A stretch of 27,461 nucleotides of DNA from Leptolinea sp. UBA5366 (GTDB taxonomy: Bacteria; Chloroflexota; Anaerolineae; Anaerolineales; Anaerolineaceae), in the NCBI GenBank assembly GCA_002407845.1, contig DHPK01000021.1:5719-33179 (forward strand), read 5' to 3'. Every line of letters starts with the position of its first letter. Within the stretch, counting starts at the first letter, position 1. The notes below the pieces were generated by a model. It searched no databases. It was not told the origin of the DNA and saw nothing but the letters and a program-made list of their open reading frames with translations. This document shows, piece by piece, positions 8,202-16,131 of this stretch. The position numbers and the translations under genes were made by a program.

Positions 8202-8363
8202 TTAATCTAAGACTTCGAAATCGGCTTTGGCAAGACCGCAGATCGGGCAAACCCAATCTTCCGGCAGATCTTCAAAAGCTGTTCCGGCAGGGATACCGCT
8301 GTCCGGATCACCGACTTCAGGATCATAAACATACTGACATCCAGGGCAAATATATTTTTTCAT
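8202..8363 (-). CDS. rub: Rubredoxin
   Basis: A 53-residue Fe(Cys)4 electron carrier. Translating the minus strand gives MKKYICPGCQYVYDPEVGD at the start and DWVCPICGLAKADFEVLD at the end, with both CxxC knuckles of the rubredoxin fold and the usual aromatic residues. AAGGAG is six bases before the chosen ATG (8363); an ATG two codons earlier touches the RBS and is unlikely. It is the first gene of the operon and the likely electron donor to desulfoferrodoxin and rubrerythrin. Confidence 0.95.
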   Translation of the reverse strand: MKKYICPGCQYVYDPEVGDPDSGIPAGTAFEDLPEDWVCPICGLAKADFEVLD

Positions 8364-8409
8364 ATTCATCTCCTTGTTATTTTCAAATCGTTATAAACGA
8401 ATCTTCGCG

Positions 8410-8434
8410 ATTCATTAAGATTTTCCTAATGAAT
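8410..8434. promoter_or_regulatory. Inverted repeat upstream of the rubredoxin operon, possible operator
   Basis: Perfect 8-bp arms ATTCATTA (8410-8417) and TAATGAAT (8427-8434) are separated by 9 bases, 47 bases upstream of the rubredoxin start in an AT-rich leader. A second short dyad GAATC-TTCGC-GATTC sits at 8398-8412. The core promoter is not clear, so the role as a redox-regulator site is inference. Confidence 0.4.
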
Positions 8435-8546
8435 TTTAACATATTTTTGTTTTGTTCTTGTTAACATTTCAGAGTTTCTACCTGAGTATTGCAAGTCGGG
8501 AGTCAGAACTTGAAAAGAACTAATATAATAGAAGACGGACGAACCA

Positions 8547-9593
8547 ATGGAACAAATCATTTACCGCATCAATCGGTTTTCAAAACATAAATCAAACCTG
8601 ACCGCTTACCTCGCTCTTGGCGCCGGGATTCTGTTCTTGTCCTTTTCCCCGCTGCTAGTGCGGCATGCGGCTGCTCCGGGCGTTGTTTTTAGTTTCTACC
8701 GGATGATTGTCACAATGGTGATTTTAACCCCGCTCCAGATAATTGTCTCGCGAAAAAAAGTCAGTCAGGAAAAAATTCCCTTCGACCGGCGGATGTTGAT
8801 TTTCCCATTAGCTGCCGGGTTCTGCTCTGCGTTTGATCTCTCGCTCTGGGGGAACGCAGTGCTGAAGACCACGATCAGCAGTGCGACGCTGCTGAATGCC
8901 ATCTCCCCAATCTGGGTTTCTTTCATCGCTGTTCTTTTTCTGAAAGAAAAAATCACCGGCAAGTTTTGGATTGGTCTCGTTCTCGTGATGATCGGGATTA
9001 CCGCGATTTCCGGCGTCTTTTCAAGCACTCAGACCAGCGGCTCCATGTCCGGAAACCTGCTGGCATTCTTTTCAAGTTTCTTCTATGCCGGTTATTACAC
9101 GTTCACCGAATTGGGACGGCGCCATTTTTCGACGCTGAACCAAATGTGGTATTCCCTCTTATTCTCCATGCTGACGCTTGGGGTTGTGATGGTTCTGAGC
9201 GATTATCCTTTCACCGGATACAGCCGGCAGACGGTGGCGGCAATCATCGTCAGCAGCTTGGTCTGTCAGTTGGGAGGATATTTTTGTCTGACTTATGCAC
9301 TGGGAAAACTGCCTGCGACGGTGGTGAGCCCGGCGAATCAGATTCAGCCGATCCTTTCCTCTCTGATGGCAGTCTTGATTTTTGCTGAGCCGTTTCGCGG
9401 CTATCAGATGATCGGCGCAGTCGGAATTCTCTTAGGGCTTTATCTGATCAACCAGTCTAAAGTTGCCCGGGTCGAAAACGAATTAAAAGGTGAAATTCAG
9501 CCAGGCGATCGAAAGTCCGAGCCAGTCTCGCAGCTGCCACAGGATCCAGGAGAAAATGTTGTAGACCGAAAGATCAGCCGAAACAGCGATTGA
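8547..9593 (+). CDS. DMT superfamily (EamA) transporter
   Basis: A 348-residue exporter-like permease with ten predicted membrane helices arranged as two EamA repeats: residues ~18-155 (with SFYRMIVTM and LLNAISPIWVSFIAVLFLKEKIT) and ~168-300 (with VSPANQIQPILSSLMAVLIFAEPF). The last glutamate-rich helix end of each repeat (FLKEKIT, IFAEPF) is the family signature. Substrate unknown; relatives export amino acids or metabolites. The last ~40 residues after NQSKVARV are hydrophilic and unusual, and they are encoded opposite the end of the YdcF-like gene. A TATAAT lies at 8524-8529, but the RBS is weak. Confidence 0.85.
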   Translation: MEQIIYRINRFSKHKSNLTAYLALGAGILFLSFSPLLVRHAAAPGVVFSFYRMIVTMVILTPLQIIVSRKKVSQEKIPFDRRMLIFPLAAGFCSAFDLSLWGNAVLKTTISSATLLNAISPIWVSFIAVLFLKEKITGKFWIGLVLVMIGITAISGVFSSTQTSGSMSGNLLAFFSSFFYAGYYTFTELGRRHFSTLNQMWYSLLFSMLTLGVVMVLSDYPFTGYSRQTVAAIIVSSLVCQLGGYFCLTYALGKLPATVVSPANQIQPILSSLMAVLIFAEPFRGYQMIGAVGILLGLYLINQSKVARVENELKGEIQPGDRKSEPVSQLPQDPGENVVDRKISRNSD

Positions 9594-10571
9594 ATCAATT
9601 TCATATTGGTCGCAGGAATACATGGCGCGGGTTGTGTGAAAACTTTGCGTCACCAGCACCGCCTGCCTGACTCCGTAGGTTTCCGCTGCATTTTCGCAGG
9701 TGAGCTGTGTGTTCAGACCGGTTTCATCCTGTGCGATAGCGGCTGCGGGAACACCGGCTGCAACAGCCACACGCGTCATGACATCGGTCTCGTGGCGGCT
9801 CTCGGCTCCGTTATCCCCGCTCATAATGATCTGATCCACCTGACCGGCTTGATAAAGCTGAACGGCAGCGTTTACCCGGTCGCGCAGCACGCTTGAAGCA
9901 GTCCCGTTGCGATAAACGCCCGCGCCATAGACGATTGCGGTGCGATAGCCGGATGGCAGTTCGTCATTCAGCGTGTACTGACGGTCACTGTATTTCAGGG
10001 AAAGCCAGAGCGCCGGCAGCTGATAGAGAATCACTGCAGCTGTCGCCAGATAACAGAGAACGCGGATCACGCGCCGCTGGCGGGCAAGCGCCCGCACCAG
10101 CACAAAAGCTGTCCAGGCTGCACGCCAGACTACTAGAAAATAGAAGCCGGCAAGGCAGAAGAACAGGGTGAACCGCAGCGAAATTCCGCGGTCAACCCGC
10201 AGAATGTTATTCCAATACCAGGTCTGCCAGAAGACGGAGAACAGGCTCGAAGAGATCCAGACTAGCGCCAGCCGTGCGATGCGTTGAACGCCGAGCGTTT
10301 CTTCCAGCATGCGCAGGAAGAAATGTCTGCGTCCGCGTTTTGGCTGGTTGCGGGAGCTGGCGTTTTCCGTCGGGATGATGAGCTCAAGTCCCGCCACCCA
10401 TTGATAAATGCCGAGCAGCCAGCTGAAGATCAGCCAGACGAACAAAGTTGGGAGGGTCATGCCGAGGATGTTGATCCAGCCGGCGGATTGTCTGATGCCG
10501 ACGCCCATGTAAAACCCCTGGAGAACGCTGATTGCGAGGTCTCCCAGGATCAGAATAATTAAATTCAGCAT
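9483..10571 (-). CDS. YdcF/SanA-like membrane protein (DUF218)
   Basis: A 362-residue protein with an N-terminal membrane part (helices around residues 1-60, 95-185) and a C-terminal DUF218 domain. The domain signatures are AIVYGAGVYRNGTASSVLRDR, DQIIMSGDNG, GLNTQLTCENA and VLVTQSFHTTRA, matching the SanA/ElyC/YdcF family linked to envelope polysaccharide or vancomycin resistance. It follows the phage structural block on the same strand but looks cellular. Its last 37 codons overlap the DMT gene on the opposite strand. The start has only a weak RBS. Confidence 0.85.
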   Translation of the reverse strand: MLNLIILILGDLAISVLQGFYMGVGIRQSAGWINILGMTLPTLFVWLIFSWLLGIYQWVAGLELIIPTENASSRNQPKRGRRHFFLRMLEETLGVQRIARLALVWISSSLFSVFWQTWYWNNILRVDRGISLRFTLFFCLAGFYFLVVWRAAWTAFVLVRALARQRRVIRVLCYLATAAVILYQLPALWLSLKYSDRQYTLNDELPSGYRTAIVYGAGVYRNGTASSVLRDRVNAAVQLYQAGQVDQIIMSGDNGAESRHETDVMTRVAVAAGVPAAAIAQDETGLNTQLTCENAAETYGVRQAVLVTQSFHTTRAMYSCDQYEIDSIAVSADLSVYNIFSWILWQLRDWLGLSIAWLNFTF

Positions 10572-10707
10572 TTCCGAATTATACAGTATCGATTGACGGT
10601 AATTCCCCAGAAGAATAAAAATTTAAGCAGCACCCTGCCCTTCCTTGGACTGCGTCTTTTACGGCTTTCCATTAATAATCAGCGCTCGCTTTTATGGAAT
10701 TGGCACT

Positions 10708-10746
10708 GCCCTTGAATGACGGGAAGTCAAGCCGCAATTCAAGGGC
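10708..10746. repeat. 10-bp inverted repeat at the end of the phage block
   Basis: GCCCTTGAAT (10708-10717) and ATTCAAGGGC (10737-10746) are perfect arms 19 bases apart, about 57 bases beyond the stop of the last phage gene (minus strand). No T tract follows on either strand, so it is not a standard terminator. It could be a structural RNA end, a protein site or a recombination remnant. Confidence 0.5.
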
Positions 10747-10802
10747 TATAGGGTTCAGCCCGACGACGAAGGTGTTTCTGTTCGGCGGAATGGCAGGATC
10801 GC

Positions 10803-12134
10803 TTAGGCGAGCACCCAGCCCGATAATCCGCAGGCATTCTGCGCATAATTGGTCCCGTTAAAGGTATGGGTGTCGTTGACCGTGTAGCTGATCAGATGAT
10901 AGCGTCTTTTGCCGAGCATGCGGTTCGGAGAACGGTTCTGCAGCCGAGTCAGCAGCGAACCGCCATGATATTCCAGCGCGGTCAATTCAGCCGCATTGAC
11001 GGTCATGGATGAATCTTCCGGATCAATATCGATGCCGATTCCGAGCGCAGAAGCGTTCGCGCTGATTGCAGTGATCGAGCCGCTGCCATAAAGGTCGACT
11101 TCCGCATGATTCATGCCGATCACCAGCCCGAGCGACAGCCCAGTGTCCTGAGCGTAAGGAACCCAGCGATTGGACTCAGCATTTTGATTCTGGGCAACCG
11201 TGCACAATTTTCGCAGCGGTTTGCGGATCTGGTTCTGGTAGTTCCAAATGTTGCGATCGCTCAAAGTGTCGGCTGTCCGTCCGGCGGCAGTTAGTCCGAT
11301 GGTTCCGACATAGCGTTGATACTGACCGCCGCCGAAACCGGCGAGTACCGGAATCCCATCCTGCCAGCTGATCACCTGTTCCAGGGCGGTCAAATTGCTC
11401 CAGGGTTCGAGGGAAAGCGTGGGCTTGCCATCGGCACCGAGCATCACAAAAACGTCATAGCAAGTTTGCGAAGAGAGCCCTGCCAGCGAAATCATCAGCG
11501 GCGGAAAAACGTAGGTAGTCCAGCCCGCTGCCGGATGATAGAGCGAGATTTTATTTCCACCGCAGGGAGTGAAATATAACGATTCAGCCATTGGAATGTC
11601 TGCCGTAGGAAAGGGATTGCTGGCGGCAAGCGTCAGCCGTCCCTGACAGGTTTCCGGCAGCGTCAGCTGCTGTAAATGTTGGAGAAAAGTGCTGTCATGA
11701 AGCGTGCGCACCAGCCCAAGATCAGCATCCCAGAAAAACCGGCCGATCGGCCGTTCCGTGTCGGATTCGACCGGTGCCTCTCTGACCTTCAGTGTGAAAG
11801 TTGCCGTTCCTTCTGTTTTAAGCGCCGTCAGGTAAAGCTGAGCGCATTGCGGATGATCTTCCCGGCTCAGACTGACACTGACTGTCTGCGTAGCGACAGC
11901 TGGTTTTCCGCCGATCATCAGGCTGCAGGGTTGCGCTGCAGACGCATGTAGGCTGATTTGCGAGCCAACTGCGCTCAAGGAAACGGTCCCCTGATAGGTC
12001 ATCAGCAATTGCTGCAAGGTCGCGGAGGTGTTCTCATCTCCGCCGAGGTAAACAGCGTCAGCGCGCAGCTGGTTGTATTGGCTGGCGAGCGTTGTTTCGC
12101 CAACTTGAACCTCTTTTGAGAGTGGATAGCTCAT
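10803..12134 (-). CDS. Phage tail/fibre-like structural protein
   Basis: A 443-residue protein. The central part (residues ~180-310) carries a pattern recurrent in phage tail and fibre proteins: ESLYFTPCGGNKISLY, GWTTYVF, SLAGLSSQTCYDVFVM, WQDGIPVLA, QRYVGTIGLTAAG and DRNIWNYQNQIRKPLRK. The N-terminal ~100 residues are rich in small and polar residues, consistent with a beta-structured adaptor. A good RBS, AGAAAGGAAAT, precedes the ATG. It is the last gene of the phage block, after the connector-like genes. No tube, tape-measure or baseplate gene lies between, which is unusual for a complete tail module. The precise particle position is inference. Confidence 0.7.
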   Translation of the reverse strand: MSYPLSKEVQVGETTLASQYNQLRADAVYLGGDENTSATLQQLLMTYQGTVSLSAVGSQISLHASAAQPCSLMIGGKPAVATQTVSVSLSREDHPQCAQLYLTALKTEGTATFTLKVREAPVESDTERPIGRFFWDADLGLVRTLHDSTFLQHLQQLTLPETCQGRLTLAASNPFPTADIPMAESLYFTPCGGNKISLYHPAAGWTTYVFPPLMISLAGLSSQTCYDVFVMLGADGKPTLSLEPWSNLTALEQVISWQDGIPVLAGFGGGQYQRYVGTIGLTAAGRTADTLSDRNIWNYQNQIRKPLRKLCTVAQNQNAESNRWVPYAQDTGLSLGLVIGMNHAEVDLYGSGSITAISANASALGIGIDIDPEDSSMTVNAAELTALEYHGGSLLTRLQNRSPNRMLGKRRYHLISYTVNDTHTFNGTNYAQNACGLSGWVLA

Positions 12135-12173
12135 GGTCTTATTTCCTTTCTTTCCCAGCTGAAAAAGCGCTTG

Positions 12174-12689
12174 TCAGCCCTGCCATATGGCAGTTCCCCA
12201 GGTAGTAGATGAAACATCTGCTTCGTCAAGCCACATGTTCAACGGCACTGCCGGAAGATCGTGCAGCAAGCGGGTTGAAAGATGAATTTCAAGCGTGTGC
12301 CCGCTCGGATAGACAGTGTCAATCACAACATGATTGTCACTATACAGCCCACGGATCGTTCCGGCTGTTGTTGTCAGGCGGATGTTCTGTTTTTTAAGCA
12401 AAATGTCATTCAGCCGCGTACGGATCTCCTGTACCGAAAAGGGGAACCAGCTGCCATCCGGTGCGACCATCGGATCAGCTGCCAACACAGTGAACCATAA
12501 ATGACGCACTTCGACCGGCTCGCGGCTCTCAGCCAAGTCGTCCGGCCAATAAACTTCATAATGGATTCGGACTCGCGGACCGAGCGGGTCGCGCGGCTGA
12601 CGGTAACAGACCAGCGGCAGGCTTTCATGATCCGGATGTTTCAATACCAGATCACAATTTTTTCCAGGTTCCCAGGCTGTAAGACTCAT
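12174..12689 (-). CDS. Phage protein of unknown role, head-tail region
   Basis: A 171-residue protein not assigned to a named family. It is rich in beta-prone residues with no membrane segment or signal peptide. By gene order (after capsid and connector, before fibre) it may be a head-tail joining or tail-completion protein. The start overlaps the stop of the preceding gene as ATGA (12686-12689), so the two are translationally coupled; AGAAAGG lies upstream. The intact frame inside a phage block is the main support. Function is inferred only from position. Confidence 0.6.
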   Translation of the reverse strand: MSLTAWEPGKNCDLVLKHPDHESLPLVCYRQPRDPLGPRVRIHYEVYWPDDLAESREPVEVRHLWFTVLAADPMVAPDGSWFPFSVQEIRTRLNDILLKKQNIRLTTTAGTIRGLYSDNHVVIDTVYPSGHTLEIHLSTRLLHDLPAVPLNMWLDEADVSSTTWGTAIWQG

Positions 12690-13345
12690 ATCGGGAACCC
12701 TTTCTGAGGAAAGACGCCCATCGGCTGATTTCCTCTGCTCAGGCTCAAGCTTGCTAGAGTCTTTTGGAAGCGAGCAGTCAGCAGCGCGGATTGCCGCAGC
12801 AGCGCTGACAGATCGTCAGGGCGTTTCCCAAAAATTTCAGTTACCGCTGCCGCTCGGAGCTGCATGGCAAAAGCGGCGGCGCCCTCTGCCAGCAGCGGCA
12901 GATCATGCTCCGGCACCGAGGTCTGCGCAGCGTCTGCAGCACCAGCCAGTCCTGCAAGTGTGTGGGGCTGCTGGATGATCAGCAGCAGAGAGCTCCCACT
13001 GGCTGACAGCGAAAGGGGTTTGTCAAGGCTGATCAAAGTGCCGCCTTCCGTTCGTTCCCATTGAAATGCCGGATGAAATGCCGGACAAATAGTTTTGCCC
13101 GACGCAAGCGTGATCCGGACGGCGCTGATAATCTGGCTTTCTGTCAGATGAATTTCTGCCCGGATCAGCTGGCTGCCGATCAGCTCAAACGCTGATTTCT
13201 GCTCCTGAGCGCGAGGGAAAAATGTATCGTATTCCCGCAGTGCGTGCAGGATGGCGCTCGTGATCAGTGCGTCATCATATCGTCTGCCTTCCGGGTCGCC
13301 GCAGAGGATCAGCAGAGCGCTGCGGAAAGTCTCAAAAGTGTTCAT
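12686..13345 (-). CDS. Putative phage head-tail connector protein
   Basis: A 219-residue protein. The start FRSALLILCGDPEGRRYDDALITSAI looks like the short helical N-terminus of phage connector or adaptor proteins that assemble beneath the portal. A beta-rich middle and a long helical C-terminus (LRQSALLTARFQKTLASLSLSR) follow. It is directly downstream of the capsid and holin-like genes and overlaps the next gene by four bases. The RBS is weak. Its upstream region contains the DnaA-box dyad. Assignment as connector rests on order and general shape. Confidence 0.5.
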   Translation of the reverse strand: MNTFETFRSALLILCGDPEGRRYDDALITSAILHALREYDTFFPRAQEQKSAFELIGSQLIRAEIHLTESQIISAVRITLASGKTICPAFHPAFQWERTEGGTLISLDKPLSLSASGSSLLLIIQQPHTLAGLAGAADAAQTSVPEHDLPLLAEGAAAFAMQLRAAAVTEIFGKRPDDLSALLRQSALLTARFQKTLASLSLSRGNQPMGVFPQKGFPI

Positions 13346-13348
13346 CGT

Positions 13349-13422
13349 TTGTCCACAACTTTCTGGTTGAAATGGGGATCAGATGTGGATAAGAATCGAG
13401 TTTTCAACCGGTTATCCACATC
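13349..13422. promoter_or_regulatory. DnaA-box cluster with a perfect inverted pair
   Basis: Two exact DnaA consensus boxes face each other: TGTGGATAA (13384-13392) and TTATCCACA (13412-13420). They lie inside an 11-bp perfect inverted repeat, GATGTGGATAA / TTATCCACATC, with a 19-base gap. A third, one-mismatch box TTGTCCACA is at 13349-13357, directly before the connector start. This is the only such cluster I noticed in the window. It may be an origin-like element, a DnaA-titration site or a DnaA-regulated promoter for the connector-tail genes. Confidence 0.65.
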
Positions 13423-13434
13423 TTTTTCCACCTT

Positions 13435-13465
13435 ACCGGAGAGCATCAGAATTGCTTCCTCCGGT
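13435..13465. repeat. 7-bp hairpin beside the DnaA boxes
   Basis: ACCGGAG (13435-13441) and CTCCGGT (13459-13465) are perfect arms, with AGC/GCT able to extend the stem past a bulge. It lies between the holin-like stop and the DnaA-box pair. There is no T tract, so a terminator is unlikely. Confidence 0.35.
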
Positions 13466-13477
13466 TGATGACTGAAC

Positions 13478-13669
13478 TCAGCGCATACGGCTTTTTGACA
13501 GTCCGTCTTCAAGCGCAACGCCCAGAATGTAAGCCATCAGAATGGCGATCCCGTTGGACGCGGCTTCCTCGCTGATTGGAAAATCAGGCGCTGCAACGGC
13601 AACGATTGAGTAGATCAGCCCAACTACAGCCGCCCAGAATTTGCGGCTTTTCACGACAGTTTTAAACAT
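13478..13669 (-). CDS. Small holin-like membrane protein
   Basis: A 63-residue protein with two hydrophobic segments (residues ~11-27 and ~42-53), a short loop containing PDFPISEE, and a charged end EDGLSKSRMR. Size, topology and the SRKFWAAVVGL start resemble small phage holins and holin-like peptides. A strong RBS (AGGAGG) precedes the ATG. It sits between the capsid gene and the connector-like genes, an odd place for a lysis gene, and no endolysin is visible. It may therefore have another membrane role. Confidence 0.6.
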   Translation of the reverse strand: MFKTVVKSRKFWAAVVGLIYSIVAVAAPDFPISEEAASNGIAILMAYILGVALEDGLSKSRMR

Positions 13670-13696
13670 GCTGCCTCCTAATCCTTCCTTGGCAAT

Positions 13697-15625
13697 TTAG
13701 ACACTGGCGACGTTTGATTTGTAAAGCGGCCGGTAATCGGCAACAAACACGCTCAGGAAATGACGGGCTTTGATGCGGACTTCATCGTTCGTAAAGAGTG
13801 CGCCATTGAGCTGATTGTCTGCAATGTAAATTTCCGGCATCAAACCGAAGCGTTCTCCGATGTAAATAGCTGGTGCGACCAGCGGATCTGCCGCTGCCGC
13901 CCAGTCGTTTGGATCGCTGAATTCGGGGCAAGTGATCACATCGCCGGGCTGTCCACGCAGCAGGTTTTCAGACGTGATATTAGCTTCCCATGCCAGCGAT
14001 GGGTAGAGGATGCGTTCTGCGCTCAGCCGCAATCCGCGCGGGACGATCAGGTAACGGGCGTCCACCGCTTGAATGGGTGCGATGGCTCCAGCCGGAACCA
14101 TCAGTTTCTGATGATAGATGGCTGCGCTGGCCGCTTCCCAGCTGTCGGCACTCAATGCGGCGCTTCCAAGATTTTGGTGCGAAACGCTCTCAAAAACATT
14201 CTTCCCATCCGCCATCAGCGGACCCGCGCCGGCTGATGCGGTGAACACTGCGCTGACCAGGTTTGAGAGGCGCCGCAGTCCGGCAGTGGCAAGCTTGAAC
14301 GGAAATTGCCGTAGACGGAGCGTGTCATCGCGCTCGAACATTTCGATGGTCAGTCCAAGATAACCGCCGTATTTTTCCCAGACACCGGTTTCAGCTGAAT
14401 CGCTGACGCCCAATTCGGTATAGGCTGCCCCTTCATTCACCGCCGGCAGCAGGCTGACCTCGCCGACAAGAATGCCGCTGATCTCTTGCAGATTGTTGAA
14501 ATGTTCAACGGTAACAACTTTCTTCCACCAGTGATAGCCGCTGGCTCCCAGTTCTTCCCATCGCTGAGCGACCAATTTGTTCAGCGCATTTTTGAGCATT
14601 GCCGGCAGATCCCCGCTGTTAGCGAGCTGTGCACGCCGCGGATCGAACCCTCCATGAAAATCGAAATCACCGGTCATCATCGTATACAGTTCGCGGATGC
14701 CGCTCAGCTTTTGGGTTTCAACTGCTTGCAGCGGCAGCGGGCGTCTGGCGCCGAGCAGGTCATGCACAGCCGCGTTAACCTGGTCTTCGCTTGAGACCAT
14801 CGCATCAATCCGCGGTTTGATACCGCTGATGCTGCTTCCGCTGAGGATGGCGCTGACGAGCGACCGATTGTCCGCAATCGCCGCCTCCAGCTCAGCTGGC
14901 TCAAACGGACGGCTGCTGAATTCCTGCCGGATGCGCTGCTGAATGGGCTGCGGCAGCCGTGACGCAGATAAGGCATTGGCGAGCAGCGACTGCCGGAGCG
15001 TTGAGAGTGAATCCTGTCCTTCGGCTGTAACGTGCTCGCTGAGCGCAGCGCGTTCAACGCTAACGACTGGAACGGACTGCTGCAGGCAAGTTTTATCCGA
15101 TTCCTTTTGGGCGTGTGCCTTGTTCACGGCGCGCAGAAAAGCGCCGCCGCGCGCTGGATCAATCACCAGGTCAACCGAGTGAATTCGGTCAATCCGCTTG
15201 ACCAGCTTTCCGCTGGCGAGGAAGGAAAGATCAGCTGAAAATCCGACACGGGCGTCAGTTTCGGGCGCTGCCAGCACTTGCCGGCCGGTTTCGCTCAGCA
15301 AATCCGCAGCCGGTCCCAATGGCATCAGGCGGCAGCAAATGCCTTGAACCTGCTCGTCCCAGACGGGCGCTGTCAGGATGCCGGCAAGGTCGCGCACGCT
15401 GTGGCTGCCACCCGCATCCGGCTCAATATGGTCGATAAAACACTGCGTCTGGCTGAACAGCGGGACGGCTGACTGCAGGACCTCCGGGGTGAACGTCCAG
15501 CCATTTCCGTCTCCGGCGGTGATTGCCAGAATCTCAAAGACACTTCCGTCCTGGAGCGGTTTGCCGCTCATCGGCAGCGTCTGACGCTGTTGATTGAGGG
15601 GCGTTGAAGTTGATTGATATCGCAT
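13697..15625 (-). CDS. Phage prohead protease - major capsid protein fusion
   Basis: A 642-residue fusion. Residues ~20-165 look like a prohead protease, with candidate catalytic His66 in CFIDHIEPD and Ser130 in ARVGFSADLS. A linker (~166-305, partly coiled) resembles a scaffold or delta domain. Residues ~310-642 match the Mu gpT-like major capsid family: MMTGDFDFHGG, VAEG-like VNEGAAYTEL, KYGGYLGLTIEMFERDD, SDPNDWAAAADP, and the conserved end FTNDEVRIKARHFLSVFVADYRPLYKSN. The start at 15625 has AGAAAGGAAATC upstream; an in-frame ATG 17 codons earlier has none. The frame is intact, so the gene is either recent or under selection. First gene of the phage block. Confidence 0.88.
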   Translation of the reverse strand: MRYQSTSTPLNQQRQTLPMSGKPLQDGSVFEILAITAGDGNGWTFTPEVLQSAVPLFSQTQCFIDHIEPDAGGSHSVRDLAGILTAPVWDEQVQGICCRLMPLGPAADLLSETGRQVLAAPETDARVGFSADLSFLASGKLVKRIDRIHSVDLVIDPARGGAFLRAVNKAHAQKESDKTCLQQSVPVVSVERAALSEHVTAEGQDSLSTLRQSLLANALSASRLPQPIQQRIRQEFSSRPFEPAELEAAIADNRSLVSAILSGSSISGIKPRIDAMVSSEDQVNAAVHDLLGARRPLPLQAVETQKLSGIRELYTMMTGDFDFHGGFDPRRAQLANSGDLPAMLKNALNKLVAQRWEELGASGYHWWKKVVTVEHFNNLQEISGILVGEVSLLPAVNEGAAYTELGVSDSAETGVWEKYGGYLGLTIEMFERDDTLRLRQFPFKLATAGLRRLSNLVSAVFTASAGAGPLMADGKNVFESVSHQNLGSAALSADSWEAASAAIYHQKLMVPAGAIAPIQAVDARYLIVPRGLRLSAERILYPSLAWEANITSENLLRGQPGDVITCPEFSDPNDWAAAADPLVAPAIYIGERFGLMPEIYIADNQLNGALFTNDEVRIKARHFLSVFVADYRPLYKSNVASV

Positions 15626-15675
15626 GATTGATTTCCTTTCTAATGAAAAATAGAAATAGTGTTCTATATGAATCA

Positions 15676-15703
15676 ATCATAGAGGAAATCAGCTTGGAAG
15701 CAA
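15676..15703 (-). promoter_or_regulatory. Candidate promoter of the capsid operon
   Basis: On the minus strand, a -35-like TTGCTT (15698-15703) and a -10-like TATGAT (15676-15681) are 16 bases apart. This would start transcription about 45 bases upstream of the capsid gene start. The match is moderate. Confidence 0.45.
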
Positions 15704-15798
15704 CTGCCAAAAAGGGGAGGAGAACAGAGATTCGATCACATTATTGAGAGCTAATTCCTGTATAATTTAGCGAGTCAGATTGATCCGGAGGAATGCTA

Positions 15799-16131
15799 AT
15801 GCCCTGCAGCACCGAATTTATCCAATACGTTTGTGATCAGCTCGCCCCGGTCGGGGCAGTCCGCAGCCGAAAAATGTTTGGCGAATACATGATTTATATT
15901 CAGGATAAACCGATGCTGATGGTTTGTGATGATCAGGTTTTTCTGAAAAAGCATCCGGCAATTGAGGCGTCAATGAGCGAAGCAGCAACAGGTTACCCTT
16001 ATCCGGGAGCCCGTGAACATTATCTGCTGGATATCGATCAGGCTGATTTTGTCTGCAATATCCTGCGCACTTTGGAACCGCTGATCCCAGTGCCGGAGAA
16101 AAAAGTGAAAAAGATGCGGAAGGACAAGTGA
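15799..16131 (+). CDS. TfoX N-terminal domain protein
   Basis: A 110-residue protein with the TfoX-N fold: an early FIQYVCDQL helix, SRKMFGEYMIYIQDKPMLMV, VFLKKHP, the PYPGAREHYLLD loop and a C-terminal helix with a basic tail KKVKKMRKDK. Single-domain TfoX-N proteins are common in bacteria; a competence role is known only for two-domain gammaproteobacterial TfoX, so function here is unknown. The ATG at 15799 is preferred since GGAGG lies seven bases before it, while the ATG at 15793 is almost in contact with it. A TATAAT lies at 15761-15766. The stop overlaps the next gene (TGATG). Confidence 0.85.
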   Translation: MPCSTEFIQYVCDQLAPVGAVRSRKMFGEYMIYIQDKPMLMVCDDQVFLKKHPAIEASMSEAATGYPYPGAREHYLLDIDQADFVCNILRTLEPLIPVPEKKVKKMRKDK

